NCBI GenBank assembly: GCA_902629495.1
Contig: CACORA010000018.1
Location: 1-38,241 of the forward strand
Source: Planctomycetaceae bacterium
Lineage (GTDB): Bacteria; Planctomycetota; Planctomycetia; Pirellulales; UBA1268
Reading direction: 5' to 3'
DNA: 38,241 bases
The position numbers and the translations under genes are program-made. Positions 1 to 9,667 of the stretch are shown here, one piece after another; position 1 is the first letter of the stretch; every line of letters begins with the position of its first letter. The notes below the pieces were generated by a model, which did not search any database, was not told the DNA's origin, and was given only the letters and a program-made list of their open reading frames with translations.

Positions 1-423
1 ACGACTGTAAATTATTTCTTCCACGCTATTCACGATTACCCGTCGTATGCCTGACCTGCCCCATGAAACCGCGACATCATTAAGCCAAACGGATATGAAA
101 CTGACGAGAATGGCGAGTGCAATGGCAGGCCAGATGGCGGCTACCGGTGAAATTCCTGCTGCTTTGAGAGCTGTTATTTCATTACTGGCCGACATTCGGC
201 CAAACACACTTGCTACTGCGAAGAGCATGGTGCCGGGAACAGCGAATCGCATTGCCTCCGGTAATACGAATGGAACGAGTCGTGCGATCTGAAGAATACC
301 CAAGCCTTGCTGTTGTGCCTCTTTTACAAGTCCAACAATGAGCATGAAGAGGGTGAGTGCAGAGAGTGACAGAAGAAAAACCTGTAATAACTCAACTAGA
401 ACATAACGGGAAATAATTTTCAT
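1..423 (-). CDS. LptF/LptG (YjgP/YjgQ) family permease, partial
   Basis: The reverse frame is open from an ATG at 423 to the window edge, giving 141 residues with the C-terminus missing. The translation starts MKIISRYVLVELLQVF and has a first membrane helix at about 9-32. The segment with 'LPEAMRFAVPGTMLFAVASVFGRMS' character (about 58-80) is a second helix, followed by 'ASNEITALKAAGISP', the well-conserved cytoplasmic stretch of LptF/LptG permeases. A third helix follows at about 100-118. In this family two such permeases with LptB extract lipopolysaccharide or related lipids from the inner membrane toward the outer membrane. F and G cannot be told apart from this fragment. A short forward frame at 47-292 lies antisense and is a shadow. 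Confidence 0.82.
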   Translation of the reverse strand, partial: MKIISRYVLVELLQVFLLSLSALTLFMLIVGLVKEAQQQGLGILQIARLVPFVLPEAMRFAVPGTMLFAVASVFGRMSASNEITALKAAGISPVAAIWPAIALAILVSFISVWLNDVAVSWGRSGIRRVIVNSVEEIIYSR

Positions 424-446
424 GAGACCAATAGTGTACCGTTGAA

Positions 447-1778
447 TCAGTGGTCATTGTCAGGTCGGTTTTTTAGATCGATTTCATCGTCATGAATTGT
501 CAGAGTGTCTCGTTGCCGCGGTAGTGAGTTTTCAATTCGACAGAGGGCTTGAACCGCTGATGTAATAGCCACGCTAAATCCATGATCAACATTCCCTGAT
601 CTTGCCTTGGAAGCAAGGTCAATAATGCTCTCTCGATCTGAAGGCGGTAAGGAGTTAGATGCACTGTCAATCGTTTTGGCAAGGTTTTCTAAAAGAGCCT
701 CAGTGGGGGTGCAGTCAGCGTCTCGGTAAGGACCATCAGAGCCTTTGATCTGCTGAGAGCCCCGAGCCGTGTCTCCTTGGCTAACGGAAGATAATAAGGC
801 GTAGCAGAGAAAGACAATCGTGGCGAGTGATGTAGTCACAACGCTAATAGCTATCATTGCCTCTAGAAACGGGCTACTTGGTTGCAGGAGGTCGCCTTTC
901 ATAATGAGGCTCAAGAAAAAGCAGATGCCTGCAGCGATAAGTGGTTTCCAGGCGATACGGCGCGTGGTGATATCATCATTAATCGAGTCTGTAAGAGACC
1001 AAGGTTCCTGTTTCGCAAATGTGTTTGTGACCTCCTCAGCGCCTGCTCGAGCCAGTAGAACAGTCGTATTGTCTGGCGCGCCACGCGCTAGTGTCAGCCC
1101 AACAAGAGCTTGAGTTGCTTCACCAAGATTGTGATATGAAGCAAGAAGGCCGATTTCTGCATCACTTAGCTGGCCCGAGAGTCCATCACTACATAGCACG
1201 AAGATATCTCCCTCATGCACAGGCCATGGACCTTCGAGATCTGCATCCACTGCTGGATGTGGTCCCATTGAACGCGTGATAATGTTTTTTGGAATTCCTT
1301 TAGCTTCTTCTCCAGCAAGTCCGCATTCCCATGCCAGTGAGTGATCGCGAGTGAGTTGTTCAATTTGATGACCACGAATTCTGTATATGCGACTGTCTCC
1401 AATATGACCTATGAGTGCTCCTCGCGGTACGATTGTAAGAGCGCTGCAAGTTGTCCCCATGCCATGGAATTCAGGAAACTTTTCTCCCTTTTCAAATATC
1501 TCACTGTTTGCCTTTTGGAATGCCTGCTGGAGAGCCTCAGGTGGAGTCTCTGAGTGTGTCTTTTTGTAAAGCAGCGGAATGCGTTCAGCAGCCATCCGGC
1601 TAGCTTCTTCCCCTGCAGCATGGGCTCCCATGCCATCGGCAACGAGGAGGATCCAGCCGCGCGTTCGAAATGCCTCCAGATCCACAGGTCTGAGACAGGC
1701 GTGTGAATCTTGATTTATAGCCCGTCGGCAGCCTACGTCTGAGCGGCTGCTGAAAGAAAGGGTTGTGCCGTTTCCCAA
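447..1778 (-). CDS. PP2C-family protein phosphatase with C-terminal membrane hairpin
   Basis: This 443-residue protein begins at a TTG with a weak AGGG about 9 bases upstream; no in-frame ATG precedes the first conserved motif. Residues 1-245 are a PP2C/Stp1-like metal-dependent serine/threonine phosphatase: SDVGCRRAINQDS (13-25), VADGMGAH (47-53), GHIGDSR (124-130), CSDGLSG (196-202) and PDNTTVLL (235-242) carry the usual metal-binding aspartates. The second glycine of the common DGMGGH motif is Ala here. Two membrane helices follow at about 276-294 and 304-330, then a soluble tail of about 110 residues. Catalytic domain and tail are therefore inferred to face the cytoplasm with a hairpin between them. 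It probably dephosphorylates targets of Hanks-type kinases, but none is encoded here. It ends 24 bases upstream of the LptF-like gene on the same strand, which may share a transcript. Confidence 0.87.
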   Translation of the reverse strand: MGNGTTLSFSSRSDVGCRRAINQDSHACLRPVDLEAFRTRGWILLVADGMGAHAAGEEASRMAAERIPLLYKKTHSETPPEALQQAFQKANSEIFEKGEKFPEFHGMGTTCSALTIVPRGALIGHIGDSRIYRIRGHQIEQLTRDHSLAWECGLAGEEAKGIPKNIITRSMGPHPAVDADLEGPWPVHEGDIFVLCSDGLSGQLSDAEIGLLASYHNLGEATQALVGLTLARGAPDNTTVLLARAGAEEVTNTFAKQEPWSLTDSINDDITTRRIAWKPLIAAGICFFLSLIMKGDLLQPSSPFLEAMIAISVVTTSLATIVFLCYALLSSVSQGDTARGSQQIKGSDGPYRDADCTPTEALLENLAKTIDSASNSLPPSDRESIIDLASKARSGNVDHGFSVAITSAVQALCRIENSLPRQRDTLTIHDDEIDLKNRPDNDH

Positions 1779-1926
1779 ACGTGGAAGCCCTGGAGGAATT
1801 TAAAAATTACAAAGTCCAGAGATTCTAGCGGGAGATGACAGGTAGGGCGATATGTGTTGTTTTGGGACGTCTCTGAAGTCATCTCTGGTCTGGTGGCCGG
1901 TCCTGAACGTTTCTATGGTTTCAGCC

Positions 1927-2541
1927 ATGCAATCATTTCGAATATTCACCTTTCATGTTTCCGTGCTATTGATTCTTGTCACTTTGCCTAGTGGCTGTGT
2001 GCAGCGACGTATGACAATACGTAGCACTCCCCCAGGCGCACTTGTTTACGTTGATGATTACCAAATAGGCACGACGCCAGTGTCAACTGACTTTGTGTAT
2101 TACGGCACAAGGAAAATACGACTCATAAAGGATGGTTATGAGACTCTTACAGTCAGTCAACCATTCCCTCTTCCTTGGTACCAGCTATTTCCGCTCGACT
2201 TTGTCACAGAGAACATCTGGCCTGGAGAGATCCGTGACGAACGAGTTGTAGACCTTTCAATGATGCCGGCTGCTTCAACACCGCCGGAAGAAGTGGTTGG
2301 CCGTGCTGAAGTAGCGAGGCTTGCAGCTGGTGGAGGTTCCTCTGCTTCTTTGTCAGTGCCTCAGCCAGCACCTGTACCAGCAACACTTCCTCTGCCTCCG
2401 CCCCAACCCAACACGTCTGTTCCTCCGCAGACACCAGCGCCACTGAGTGGCCCGGTCTTTCCGGGAATGCAAAATCCAGGCATGCAGGTGCCAATACAGA
2501 ATTCTCCCCAGCAAGGTGTACCTAGTCTTGGTGTGCCATAA
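1927..2541 (+). CDS. PEGA-domain lipoprotein with proline-rich tail
   Basis: The start at 1927 puts a signal peptide directly at the N-terminus; upstream in-frame starts at 1852 and 1915 only add an atypical leader. The signal sequence ends at PSGC, with Cys24 as probable lipidation site (the -3 residue is Pro rather than Leu). Residues about 25-100 form a PEGA domain: MTIRSTPPGALVYVDD, a GTTPV turn, then a tyrosine-rich strand 'VYYGTRKIRLIKDGYE'. The second half is rich in Pro, Ala, Ser and Gln and looks unstructured, perhaps spanning the cell wall space. PEGA domains occur in surface and envelope proteins; the exact function is unknown. The gene runs divergently from the PP2C gene, with about 150 bp between starts. 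Its TAA stop overlaps the next ATG by one base, so the two are likely translated together. Confidence 0.82.
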   Translation: MQSFRIFTFHVSVLLILVTLPSGCVQRRMTIRSTPPGALVYVDDYQIGTTPVSTDFVYYGTRKIRLIKDGYETLTVSQPFPLPWYQLFPLDFVTENIWPGEIRDERVVDLSMMPAASTPPEEVVGRAEVARLAAGGGSSASLSVPQPAPVPATLPLPPPQPNTSVPPQTPAPLSGPVFPGMQNPGMQVPIQNSPQQGVPSLGVP

Positions 2542-3845
2542 TGCACGAATCGTTCTCACCAGAAGCGAATGACCGACCCACACTCAATCGGCTGAAGATC
2601 ACGCGTTTGCGTGAATTACTTCAAGAGATTCTTCCTCGCAACGACTTCTACTCAAAGAAGTTGGCAGGTGTGCAAAGACCGAAAGATATTCATTCACTCG
2701 AGCAAATAGAAGATTGGCCTTTCACGCTTAAAGAAGAACTTGTTGCGTCAGTTCGAGATGCAAATGAAAAGAGTCCATGTCTCCCAGGGAATCTAACGTA
2801 TCCAGTTGAGAACTATGTGCGATATCACCAAACCAGTGGTACGCATGGTCGACCACTTCCTGTTTTTGATACGGCTGATGACTGGCAGTGGTGGATGGAG
2901 TGTTGGCAAAACGTATTGATTCGCGGTGGTGTTATGGAACACGACCGCGTTTTCGTTGCCTCATCATTTGGTCCATATATTGGTTTCTGGAGTGCGTTTG
3001 ATGCGGTTATCCATTTCGGAGCGACGGCAGTCCCAACGGGTGGGCTGTCATCTCGTGCTCGATTGGAATTAATGCGCTCTGTTGGGGCAACAGTTCTGAT
3101 TGCTACTCCAAGTTATGCTCTTCATTTGATTGAGGTAGCGGGAGAAGTAGGTATTGATGTTAATTCACTAGCAATCCGACTGATAATCGTGGCTGGAGAG
3201 CCTGGAGGATCTTCTCCATCGGTGCGCACCAGACTTCAACAGGCGTGGGATGCAGAAGTTATTGATCATGCAGGTGCGACAGAGGTGGGGCCATGGGGTG
3301 TCGGAGATCAACAAGGAAAAGGACTCAATATTCTTGAACCGTGGTTCCACCCCGAGTTTTTGTCATTGAAAACTGGTGTCCAGGCGACTGATGGAGAATT
3401 GTCTGAACTCGTAATCACAACTCTTGGACGCTCTGGTGCTCCAGTGATTCGATATCGCACAGGTGATGTGGTGCGTCCTCATTGGCCAACAGAAGATCAG
3501 ATTGATGTATGCCCATGGGTACAGCTTGTGGGTGGTGTTCTTGGGCGAGTTGACGAGATGTTTATTGTTCGAGGTGTTAACATATTCCCGCAGTCTATTG
3601 ATGATATTGTTCGAAGTTTTCCTGAAATCTTGGAATATCAGCTCTCGGTATTGAATCAGAATAGTCTTGATATGATGGTGTTAGAGATTGAGGATCAATT
3701 AGATGATCCTGATCGGGTTGCAATAGAACTGCACGTTCGCCTTGGATTGAAGGTTACGGTCACTGTTGTCCCAAGAGGAAGTCTGCCTCGATTTGAGGGC
3801 AAGGGTAAAAGAATCATCCGTAAGCACTCACGTCCGCCTGAGTAA
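2541..3845 (+). CDS. Phenylacetate-CoA ligase-like AMP-forming enzyme (PaaK family)
   Basis: The 434-residue protein has the size and order of PaaK-type adenylate-forming enzymes. Visible motifs are the nucleotide loop YHQTSGTHGRP (about 94-104), HAGATEVG (about 243-250) for the adenine/acyl site, 'VIRYRTGDV' (about 300-310) and 'LGRVDEMFIVRGVNIFP' (about 333-350), which carries the Asp and Lys/Arg hinge region. The family activates an aryl or other carboxylic acid to its CoA thioester through an acyl-AMP. The acid used here cannot be read from sequence, and no phenylacetate degradation genes lie nearby. The ATG overlaps the stop of the PEGA lipoprotein gene by one base. A short DUF971 gene follows 8 bp later. 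Confidence 0.85.
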   Translation: MHESFSPEANDRPTLNRLKITRLRELLQEILPRNDFYSKKLAGVQRPKDIHSLEQIEDWPFTLKEELVASVRDANEKSPCLPGNLTYPVENYVRYHQTSGTHGRPLPVFDTADDWQWWMECWQNVLIRGGVMEHDRVFVASSFGPYIGFWSAFDAVIHFGATAVPTGGLSSRARLELMRSVGATVLIATPSYALHLIEVAGEVGIDVNSLAIRLIIVAGEPGGSSPSVRTRLQQAWDAEVIDHAGATEVGPWGVGDQQGKGLNILEPWFHPEFLSLKTGVQATDGELSELVITTLGRSGAPVIRYRTGDVVRPHWPTEDQIDVCPWVQLVGGVLGRVDEMFIVRGVNIFPQSIDDIVRSFPEILEYQLSVLNQNSLDMMVLEIEDQLDDPDRVAIELHVRLGLKVTVTVVPRGSLPRFEGKGKRIIRKHSRPPE

Positions 3846-3852
3846 ATGAATC

Positions 3853-4185
3853 ATGGACCAGCCAGTTCCTATAGCAATTCGACGACTAGAAAACAGATCG
3901 ATTGAGGTTAAGTGGAGTGATGGAGTTTCAGGTTCGATCACTCCACGTGTACTGCGAGACTCTTGCCCGTGCGCATCATGTCGGGAAAAACGAGTAGTCC
4001 CACAAAATGATACATCCCTGCAGATTCTGAAACCTGAGGAAACAGTCCCTCTCGCTATCAAGGAAATGAAACCAGTCGGACAATATGCCTATAAAATTGA
4101 GTTTTCAGATGGTCATGATAGTGGCATCTACACACTCGATTTTCTCAGGGAACTTATAGTGTTGCAACCGCGGCAGCATTCATAA
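3853..4185 (+). CDS. DUF971 (GBBH-like N-terminal domain) protein
   Basis: This is a 110-residue single-domain protein of the DUF971 / gamma-butyrobetaine-hydroxylase-like N-terminal family. The hallmarks are the 'LRDSCPCASCREKR' segment (about 35-48), with Cys at three closely spaced positions, and the C-terminal 'YAYKIEFSDGHDSGIYTLDFLREL' character. In larger enzymes this domain binds zinc; stand-alone members are often near iron-sulfur assembly genes, and their function is unsettled. It follows the CoA ligase gene by 8 bp. Its 3' end overlaps the convergent AhpD-like gene by 32 bp. Confidence 0.85.
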   Translation: MDQPVPIAIRRLENRSIEVKWSDGVSGSITPRVLRDSCPCASCREKRVVPQNDTSLQILKPEETVPLAIKEMKPVGQYAYKIEFSDGHDSGIYTLDFLRELIVLQPRQHS

Positions 4186-4732
4186 CTGAAGCAATGCGTA
4201 TTGCATCATGACACGTGTCTTCACTTGTGCCAGCAGCTACGAGATGTCCTTCATGGTTTTTGATGCACAGTTCACAACCAGCAAGAGCAGCACAGGCTAA
4301 ACTCATTAATTCAAATGTGATTTTATCAGTGGCGGGCTGGGCCATGCGGCTCATTCGTAGTCGTGGTGGCCGAGCGTCATATGTTTCCTTCGACAGCATG
4401 TGCCGAAATCGATAATACGTAGTGTTCATTGCCATGAGTCCGGCAACTGCAGTAGCATCGGAAATGATGTCCGCAGCACTCTTGGCTTCTGCATCAGTAT
4501 CAGTCGAGTCGCCAAAGTTGTCATGAATATCTTTTGTCAGAGCCAAGGTGAGTGTCTCTGAACGAATAAAGCGAGCCGAAGCAAGGGCTATTCCAAGAGC
4601 AGTCGCAGGGTCGAGATTTTCCCCGGTTAAGACACTTGAAACATTCAGACGGATGTCTTTGAAATCATCGCCCATGGAGTCTCTGAGGGCGTCGATGGCG
4701 GTCAAATTAACAGGCATAGGTGGTATCTCCAT
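4154..4732 (-). CDS. AhpD-like carboxymuconolactone decarboxylase-fold protein
   Basis: This is a 192-residue alpha-helical protein close to AhpD in length (about 175) and layout. Near the C-terminus is GCELCIKNHE: a CxxC pair followed by the His and Glu of the AhpD proton-relay motif, then 'DAIRIASVMNAAAVATL', a typical C-terminal AhpD helix. AhpD proteins reduce peroxiredoxins or act directly as thiol peroxidases. The His that normally lies between the two cysteines (CxHC) is Leu here, so the relay may be altered. No AhpC is visible in the window. The gene is divergent from carB (110 bp between starts) and overlaps the DUF971 gene tail to tail. Confidence 0.8.
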   Translation of the reverse strand: MEIPPMPVNLTAIDALRDSMGDDFKDIRLNVSSVLTGENLDPATALGIALASARFIRSETLTLALTKDIHDNFGDSTDTDAEAKSAADIISDATAVAGLMAMNTTYYRFRHMLSKETYDARPPRLRMSRMAQPATDKITFELMSLACAALAGCELCIKNHEGHLVAAGTSEDTCHDAIRIASVMNAAAVATL

Positions 4733-4842
4733 TTTGGTGAAAGGCAGATTTACGGGAAATTCTAGCGACTCGTTGAAGGTTAAGGCCCCCTCATGCTACC
4801 TTTGGGAAATTTGTTTTTTTCGCCCCACAATGTTGGTACACC

Positions 4843-7800
4843 ATGCCCCGACGTGACGACCTCCACACAATCCTTCTTATTGGCTCCGGTCCTATTGTTA
4901 TTGGACAAGCATGTGAATTCGACTACTCCGGTACTCAGGCGTGCAAGGCACTTCGTGAGGACGGCTATCGAGTCATATTGGTGAATTCAAACCCAGCCAC
5001 CATTATGACTGATCCAAACACAGCCGACCGCACCTACATCGAGCCCCTGACCTGTGAGATGCTAGAAAAAGTGATCGCCGTTGAGAAGCCGGATGCAGTG
5101 CTCCCAACACTTGGTGGTCAGACGGCACTGAATTTAGCTATGGATCTTGAACGACGTGGAATTCTCGCCAAGTACGGCGTGGAAATGATTGGTGCAAAAG
5201 CTGATGCCATCAAACGAGGAGAGGATCGAGAAACATTCAAAGAGACGATGCAGAAGATCGGACTGGATACGTGTCGTGGACGTATCGTTCGGAGTTTAGA
5301 CGAAGCACGAGAAGTGCTTGCTGAAGTTGGACTGCCAGCAGTTATCAGGCCAAGTTTTACACTCGGTGGATCAGGTTCAGGCGTTGCCTTTAACCGCGAG
5401 GAGTTCGATCATAAAGTCCAGCGTGGCCTTGACCTGTCACCAGTGAGTGAAGTGTTGGTTGAGGAGTCAATACTTGGTTGGAAAGAATATGAAATGGAGG
5501 TGATGCGAGACGCTGATGACAATGCAGTCGTGATTTGTTCAATAGAAAATTTTGATCCATGTGGTGTTCATACGGGTGATTCAATCACAGTCGCACCAGC
5601 AATGACACTTACAGATAAACAATATCAGCGGATGCGGGATGCGAGTTTTGCCGTCATAAGATCGATTGGTGTCGAGACGGGTGGTTCAAATATTCAATTT
5701 GCTGTTCATCCAGAGACTGGAAGAATGATTGTCATTGAAATGAACCCTCGTGTTAGTCGTTCCTCGGCTCTTGCCAGTAAGGCGACGGGTTTTCCGATAG
5801 CCAAAATCGCAGCCAAGCTGGCTGTGGGTTGGCGTTTGCATGAACTGCCAAATGATATTACGCGGAAAACAAAGGCGTGCTTTGAACCAGCAATTGATTA
5901 TGTTGTGGTGAAGGTGCCTCGATTTGCCTTTGAGAAGTTTCCTGAGGCTGACAGTAAGCTGACCACTCAGATGAAAAGTGTTGGTGAGACGATGGCCATC
6001 GGCCGGACGTTCAAGGAAGCATTTCAAAAAGCACTACGTGGCCTTGAGGTGGGCTCGTTTGGGTTTGGTTGCGATGGCAAGGATTTATGGGGCACCTCCG
6101 CAGAGCCTTTGCTTGATGACATTCGTGCTCGAGTTGCAACACCAGACCCCGATCGGGTGTGGTATCTTCGTTATGCAATAAAGGCTGGCATGACCATAGA
6201 GGAGTTATATCGATTGACGTCGATTGATCCATGGTTTTTGGATCAACTTTTTCAAATCGTTGAGCTTGAAAATCGGATTCGAACGTCTGGGCCTCTGAAA
6301 TCTATTGAGTCATCACTCTTGCGACAAGCAAAGCAAGCAGGTTTTTCAGATCGGCAACTTGCAGTACTGCTTGGTAGTTCTGAAATTGACGTTCGTGAAG
6401 AACGTAAACGTCATCGAATAGTTGCTACGTATAAATCTGTTGACACATGCGCTGCCGAGTTTGAGGCAGAGACGCCGTACTACTATTCCACGTGGGAAGA
6501 TGAGGATGAGACGCGACCAAAGGATAAATCAAAGAAAAGGGTTATGATTCTCGGTGGGGGGCCCAATCGAATTGGGCAAGGAATAGAGTTTGACTACTGT
6601 TGCTGTCATGCGAGTTTTGCTCTTCGTGACATGGGTTTTGAAAGCATCATGGTGAACTCTAATCCGGAAACTGTGAGTACTGACTATGACACAAGCGACA
6701 TGCTGTTTTTCGAGCCGCTTACGTGTGAAGATGTGCTGAACATCGCAGATCGAATACAGCCTGACGGAGTGATTGTACAGCTTGGGGGGCAGACTCCTCT
6801 GAATCTTGCAAGAGCGCTTGACGCTGCAGGTCTTCCTATTATTGGCACCACTGTTGATACCATTGAGATGGCGGAAGATCGTGAGAAGTTTCGTGAACTT
6901 CTTGATCGCTTGAAACTTAAGCAACCCGCAAGTGGTATTGCGCGTACTCTTGAGCAGGCTCGTCGTGAGGTGCTACGGATTGGTTTCCCGTCACTCGTGC
7001 GTCCAAGTTTTGTGCTAGGTGGTCGTGCCATGGAAATTTGTTACGACCAGGTTCAATTTGAGCGATATGTGGCGGAGGCCTTCGCGGTAGCCCAAGGTCA
7101 GCCAGTCTTAATTGATCGATTTCTTGAAGATGCCATTGAGGTAGATGTTGACTGTATTTGTGATGGAAACGATGTCATTGTGGCTGGAGTGATGGAGCAT
7201 ATTGAAGAGGCAGGAGTTCATTCAGGTGACTCAGCCTGTTGTATTCCGCCCCATAGCCTCTCGCCAGAATCCATTTTAGAGATAAAAACGGCTGCCGTTG
7301 AAATGGCACGAGCTCTCAGCGTTATTGGTTTGATGAATGTTCAATTTGCTGTGAAAAAAGAAGATGGTAAGCCGACCCTTTATGTGATTGAGGTAAATCC
7401 TCGTGCGAGTCGAACAGTACCGTTTGTAGCAAAAGCAACTGGATTGCCAGCGGCGAAAGTTGCCGTAAAGGTTATGACTGGCATGACACTATCTGAGCAG
7501 GGTGTTACTGAGGACCCAGTCCCGGCTCATATGAGCGTGAAGGAGAGTGTTTTTCCTTTTGTGAAATTTGCAGGGGTTGATATTGCCTTGGGCCCGGAAA
7601 TGAGAAGCACTGGTGAAGTAATGGGAATCAGTGAGCACTTTAGTATTGCATTTGCGAAGAGTCAGATAGCCGCTGGAATTCTATTGCCAGAAACTGGTCG
7701 GATATTTGTGAGTGTGGCAAGCCTTCAGGCTAAGTCAGTAATGGTAAAAGTAGCACCAAGGCTCGTGAATCTGGGTTTTGAATTGATTGCAACTGAAGGT

Positions 7801-8109
7801 ACAGCTCGTGCACTTTCAGAGTCGGGTGTACCAGTCAGAACTGTGAAGAAACTTCAAGAAGGTCACCCCAATCTGCTGGATTACCTTATAGACGGCGACG
7901 TTCAATTGATCTTCAATACTCCCCGTGGGAAGGGTGCCCGTACTGATGAGGGTCGTATTCGTGCTGCAAGTGTGCAGTATGGTGTCCCATGCATCACAAC
8001 TTTGCCTGCTGTTGAGGCTTGCGTGAGAGCGATGGAAGCTCGTCAAAAAGAGTCTCTTTCTGTTCAGTCTATTCAGGATCGATTTCCTGAATCGGTTATG
8101 GCTCGGTAG
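4843..8109 (+). CDS. carB: Carbamoyl-phosphate synthase large subunit
   Basis: The 1088-residue protein is full length for CarB (about 1070). It has two homologous ATP-grasp halves: residues about 1-400 start with '[21 protein letters not shown]' and contain the [10 protein letters not shown] motif; residues about 555-940 repeat this with '[18 protein letters not shown]' and [11 protein letters not shown] helical oligomerisation region lies between them. A methylglyoxal-synthase-like allosteric domain closes the protein, including '[20 protein letters not shown]'. It makes carbamoyl phosphate from bicarbonate, ammonia delivered by CarA, and two ATP, feeding pyrimidine and arginine synthesis. 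carA is not in the window. The ATG at 4843 fits the family N-terminus. The gene leads a compact run with a flavin monooxygenase (10 bp downstream) and rlmKL. Confidence 0.98.
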   Translation: MPRRDDLHTILLIGSGPIVIGQACEFDYSGTQACKALREDGYRVILVNSNPATIMTDPNTADRTYIEPLTCEMLEKVIAVEKPDAVLPTLGGQTALNLAMDLERRGILAKYGVEMIGAKADAIKRGEDRETFKETMQKIGLDTCRGRIVRSLDEAREVLAEVGLPAVIRPSFTLGGSGSGVAFNREEFDHKVQRGLDLSPVSEVLVEESILGWKEYEMEVMRDADDNAVVICSIENFDPCGVHTGDSITVAPAMTLTDKQYQRMRDASFAVIRSIGVETGGSNIQFAVHPETGRMIVIEMNPRVSRSSALASKATGFPIAKIAAKLAVGWRLHELPNDITRKTKACFEPAIDYVVVKVPRFAFEKFPEADSKLTTQMKSVGETMAIGRTFKEAFQKALRGLEVGSFGFGCDGKDLWGTSAEPLLDDIRARVATPDPDRVWYLRYAIKAGMTIEELYRLTSIDPWFLDQLFQIVELENRIRTSGPLKSIESSLLRQAKQAGFSDRQLAVLLGSSEIDVREERKRHRIVATYKSVDTCAAEFEAETPYYYSTWEDEDETRPKDKSKKRVMILGGGPNRIGQGIEFDYCCCHASFALRDMGFESIMVNSNPETVSTDYDTSDMLFFEPLTCEDVLNIADRIQPDGVIVQLGGQTPLNLARALDAAGLPIIGTTVDTIEMAEDREKFRELLDRLKLKQPASGIARTLEQARREVLRIGFPSLVRPSFVLGGRAMEICYDQVQFERYVAEAFAVAQGQPVLIDRFLEDAIEVDVDCICDGNDVIVAGVMEHIEEAGVHSGDSACCIPPHSLSPESILEIKTAAVEMARALSVIGLMNVQFAVKKEDGKPTLYVIEVNPRASRTVPFVAKATGLPAAKVAVKVMTGMTLSEQGVTEDPVPAHMSVKESVFPFVKFAGVDIALGPEMRSTGEVMGISEHFSIAFAKSQIAAGILLPETGRIFVSVASLQAKSVMVKVAPRLVNLGFELIATEGTARALSESGVPVRTVKKLQEGHPNLLDYLIDGDVQLIFNTPRGKGARTDEGRIRAASVQYGVPCITTLPAVEACVRAMEARQKESLSVQSIQDRFPESVMAR

Positions 8110-8119
8110 CCTATAAGGC

Positions 8120-9667
8120 ATGACAGCAACATCTTCTTTGTCTTCTGCTCATACGCATCACACACGAATTGCCATTTTGGGTACTGGTTTTGGCGGTATC
8201 GGCATGGCAATCTGTCTCAAAAAAAGGGGAGTGAGTGACTTTAAGATTTTTGAAAAAGCGAACGGTATTGGTGGTACATGGCGTGAAAATACATATCCAG
8301 GCTGTGCATGCGATATTGCTTCTCATCTGTACTCATTTTCATTCGATCAAATTTCTACGTGGACACGAACATATGCTTCTCAATCCGAAATACTCCAATA
8401 CCTCAAAGAGCTAGTAAGAAAACATGATCTTGAGCAAAGAATAACGTTCAATACAAAGGTTGTGCAATTAAGGTGGATAGATTCTGATCAACTATGGCGT
8501 ATCGCAACAGAAAATGGAGATGTGTATACGGCTGAGATAGTGATCAGTGCTGTCGGAGGATTGCACGTCCCGCATCGTCCTGAGTTTGATGGTATCAAGC
8601 AATTTGATGGAATGTGTTTTCACTCATCCAGTTGGCCAAAAGACCTCGACTTGAGAGAGAAAAAAGTTGCGGTTGTGGGCACGGGAGCGAGTGCAATCCA
8701 GATTATCCCTGCTATTGCATCTCAAGTGTCACGTCTATTGGTATTTCAACGTACCCCACCGTGGGTACTTCCTCGACACGATAAGAAGGTTCCTCAACTT
8801 GCTCAATGGATATTCAAAAGTATACCGGGCGCGCAGCATTTCTGGCGTAATATGCTTTTTGTTGAATCTGAGTCCATTGCTCTTGGATTTACAGTATGGC
8901 CATGGTTGCTGGGAGCTTGGCAGCGCCAATCACGGTCGTTATTGCGTCGCCATATCCACGATCCGGTATTGCGTGAAACGTTGACACCACACTACACCAT
9001 GGGATGCAAGAGAGTTTTGCTCTCTGATGACTACTATCCTGCGCTAACGCAAAAGAATGTGAGTGTTGTTTCGAGTCAGATTACAGAGATCAAACGAGAT
9101 AACATTTTAACAAAGGATGGGGTGCAATACCCAGTGGACACAATCATATTGGCTACCGGTTTTCGTCCATTCAATCCGGTAGAAGAAATCGACATTCGTG
9201 GTCGTGGTGGTCGCGTATTATCTCATGAATGGGCTGCCGGCCCTTCGGCTTTCAACGGAGTCCTTGTTCACGGATATCCAAATTTTTTCATGCTTATGGG
9301 TCCAAATACTGGCCTCGGTCATAATTCACTTATTTTCATGATAGAGGCACAAATTCGATATATCCTCTCCTGCATAGACATCCTCAAGTTAAGGCAACGT
9401 AAGCTGATAGAAGTTCGGCCAGAATCACAGTGCGCTTTCAATGAAAGTATTCAAAAACGTTTTCAGCGAACAGTTTGGAGTTCTCAAGAATCCTTTTCCA
9501 CCAAGGCATGTAACACGTGGTATCGCAATCCAAGTGGCCGTTTATCAGCTTTATGGCCCGGCTTTGCTTCGTCCTACTGGTGGCGTTTGCGAAAAGCAGA
9601 TATTCAAGATTTTGTTGAGGATTCCATCATGCTGTCCGATACTGCTGATGGGCGAGAGGAGTCATAG
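8120..9667 (+). CDS. Flavin-containing Baeyer-Villiger-type monooxygenase
   Basis: This 515-residue protein has the FAD-binding Rossmann motif GTGFGGIG (21-28), the Baeyer-Villiger fingerprint FxGxxxHxxxWP at 162-173, and a second Rossmann motif VVGTGASA (185-192) for NADPH. 'FQRTPPWVLPR' and 'ATGFRPF' are also typical of the family. Such enzymes use NADPH and O2 to insert oxygen beside a ketone, giving an ester or lactone, or to oxygenate N and S atoms; the substrate cannot be predicted. It sits 10 bp after carB and overlaps the rlmKL start by one base, so it is probably co-transcribed although neither neighbour suggests a shared pathway. Confidence 0.9.
   Translation: MTATSSLSSAHTHHTRIAILGTGFGGIGMAICLKKRGVSDFKIFEKANGIGGTWRENTYPGCACDIASHLYSFSFDQISTWTRTYASQSEILQYLKELVRKHDLEQRITFNTKVVQLRWIDSDQLWRIATENGDVYTAEIVISAVGGLHVPHRPEFDGIKQFDGMCFHSSSWPKDLDLREKKVAVVGTGASAIQIIPAIASQVSRLLVFQRTPPWVLPRHDKKVPQLAQWIFKSIPGAQHFWRNMLFVESESIALGFTVWPWLLGAWQRQSRSLLRRHIHDPVLRETLTPHYTMGCKRVLLSDDYYPALTQKNVSVVSSQITEIKRDNILTKDGVQYPVDTIILATGFRPFNPVEEIDIRGRGGRVLSHEWAAGPSAFNGVLVHGYPNFFMLMGPNTGLGHNSLIFMIEAQIRYILSCIDILKLRQRKLIEVRPESQCAFNESIQKRFQRTVWSSQESFSTKACNTWYRNPSGRLSALWPGFASSYWWRLRKADIQDFVEDSIMLSDTADGREES

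Noticed and set aside
47..292. Forward 81-residue frame at the left edge
   Set aside because: It is antisense to the LptF/LptG-like gene, which has clear membrane helices and a conserved motif.
500..682. Reverse 60-residue frame inside the phosphatase gene
   Set aside because: It is a shadow frame within the PP2C gene, with no protein-like features.
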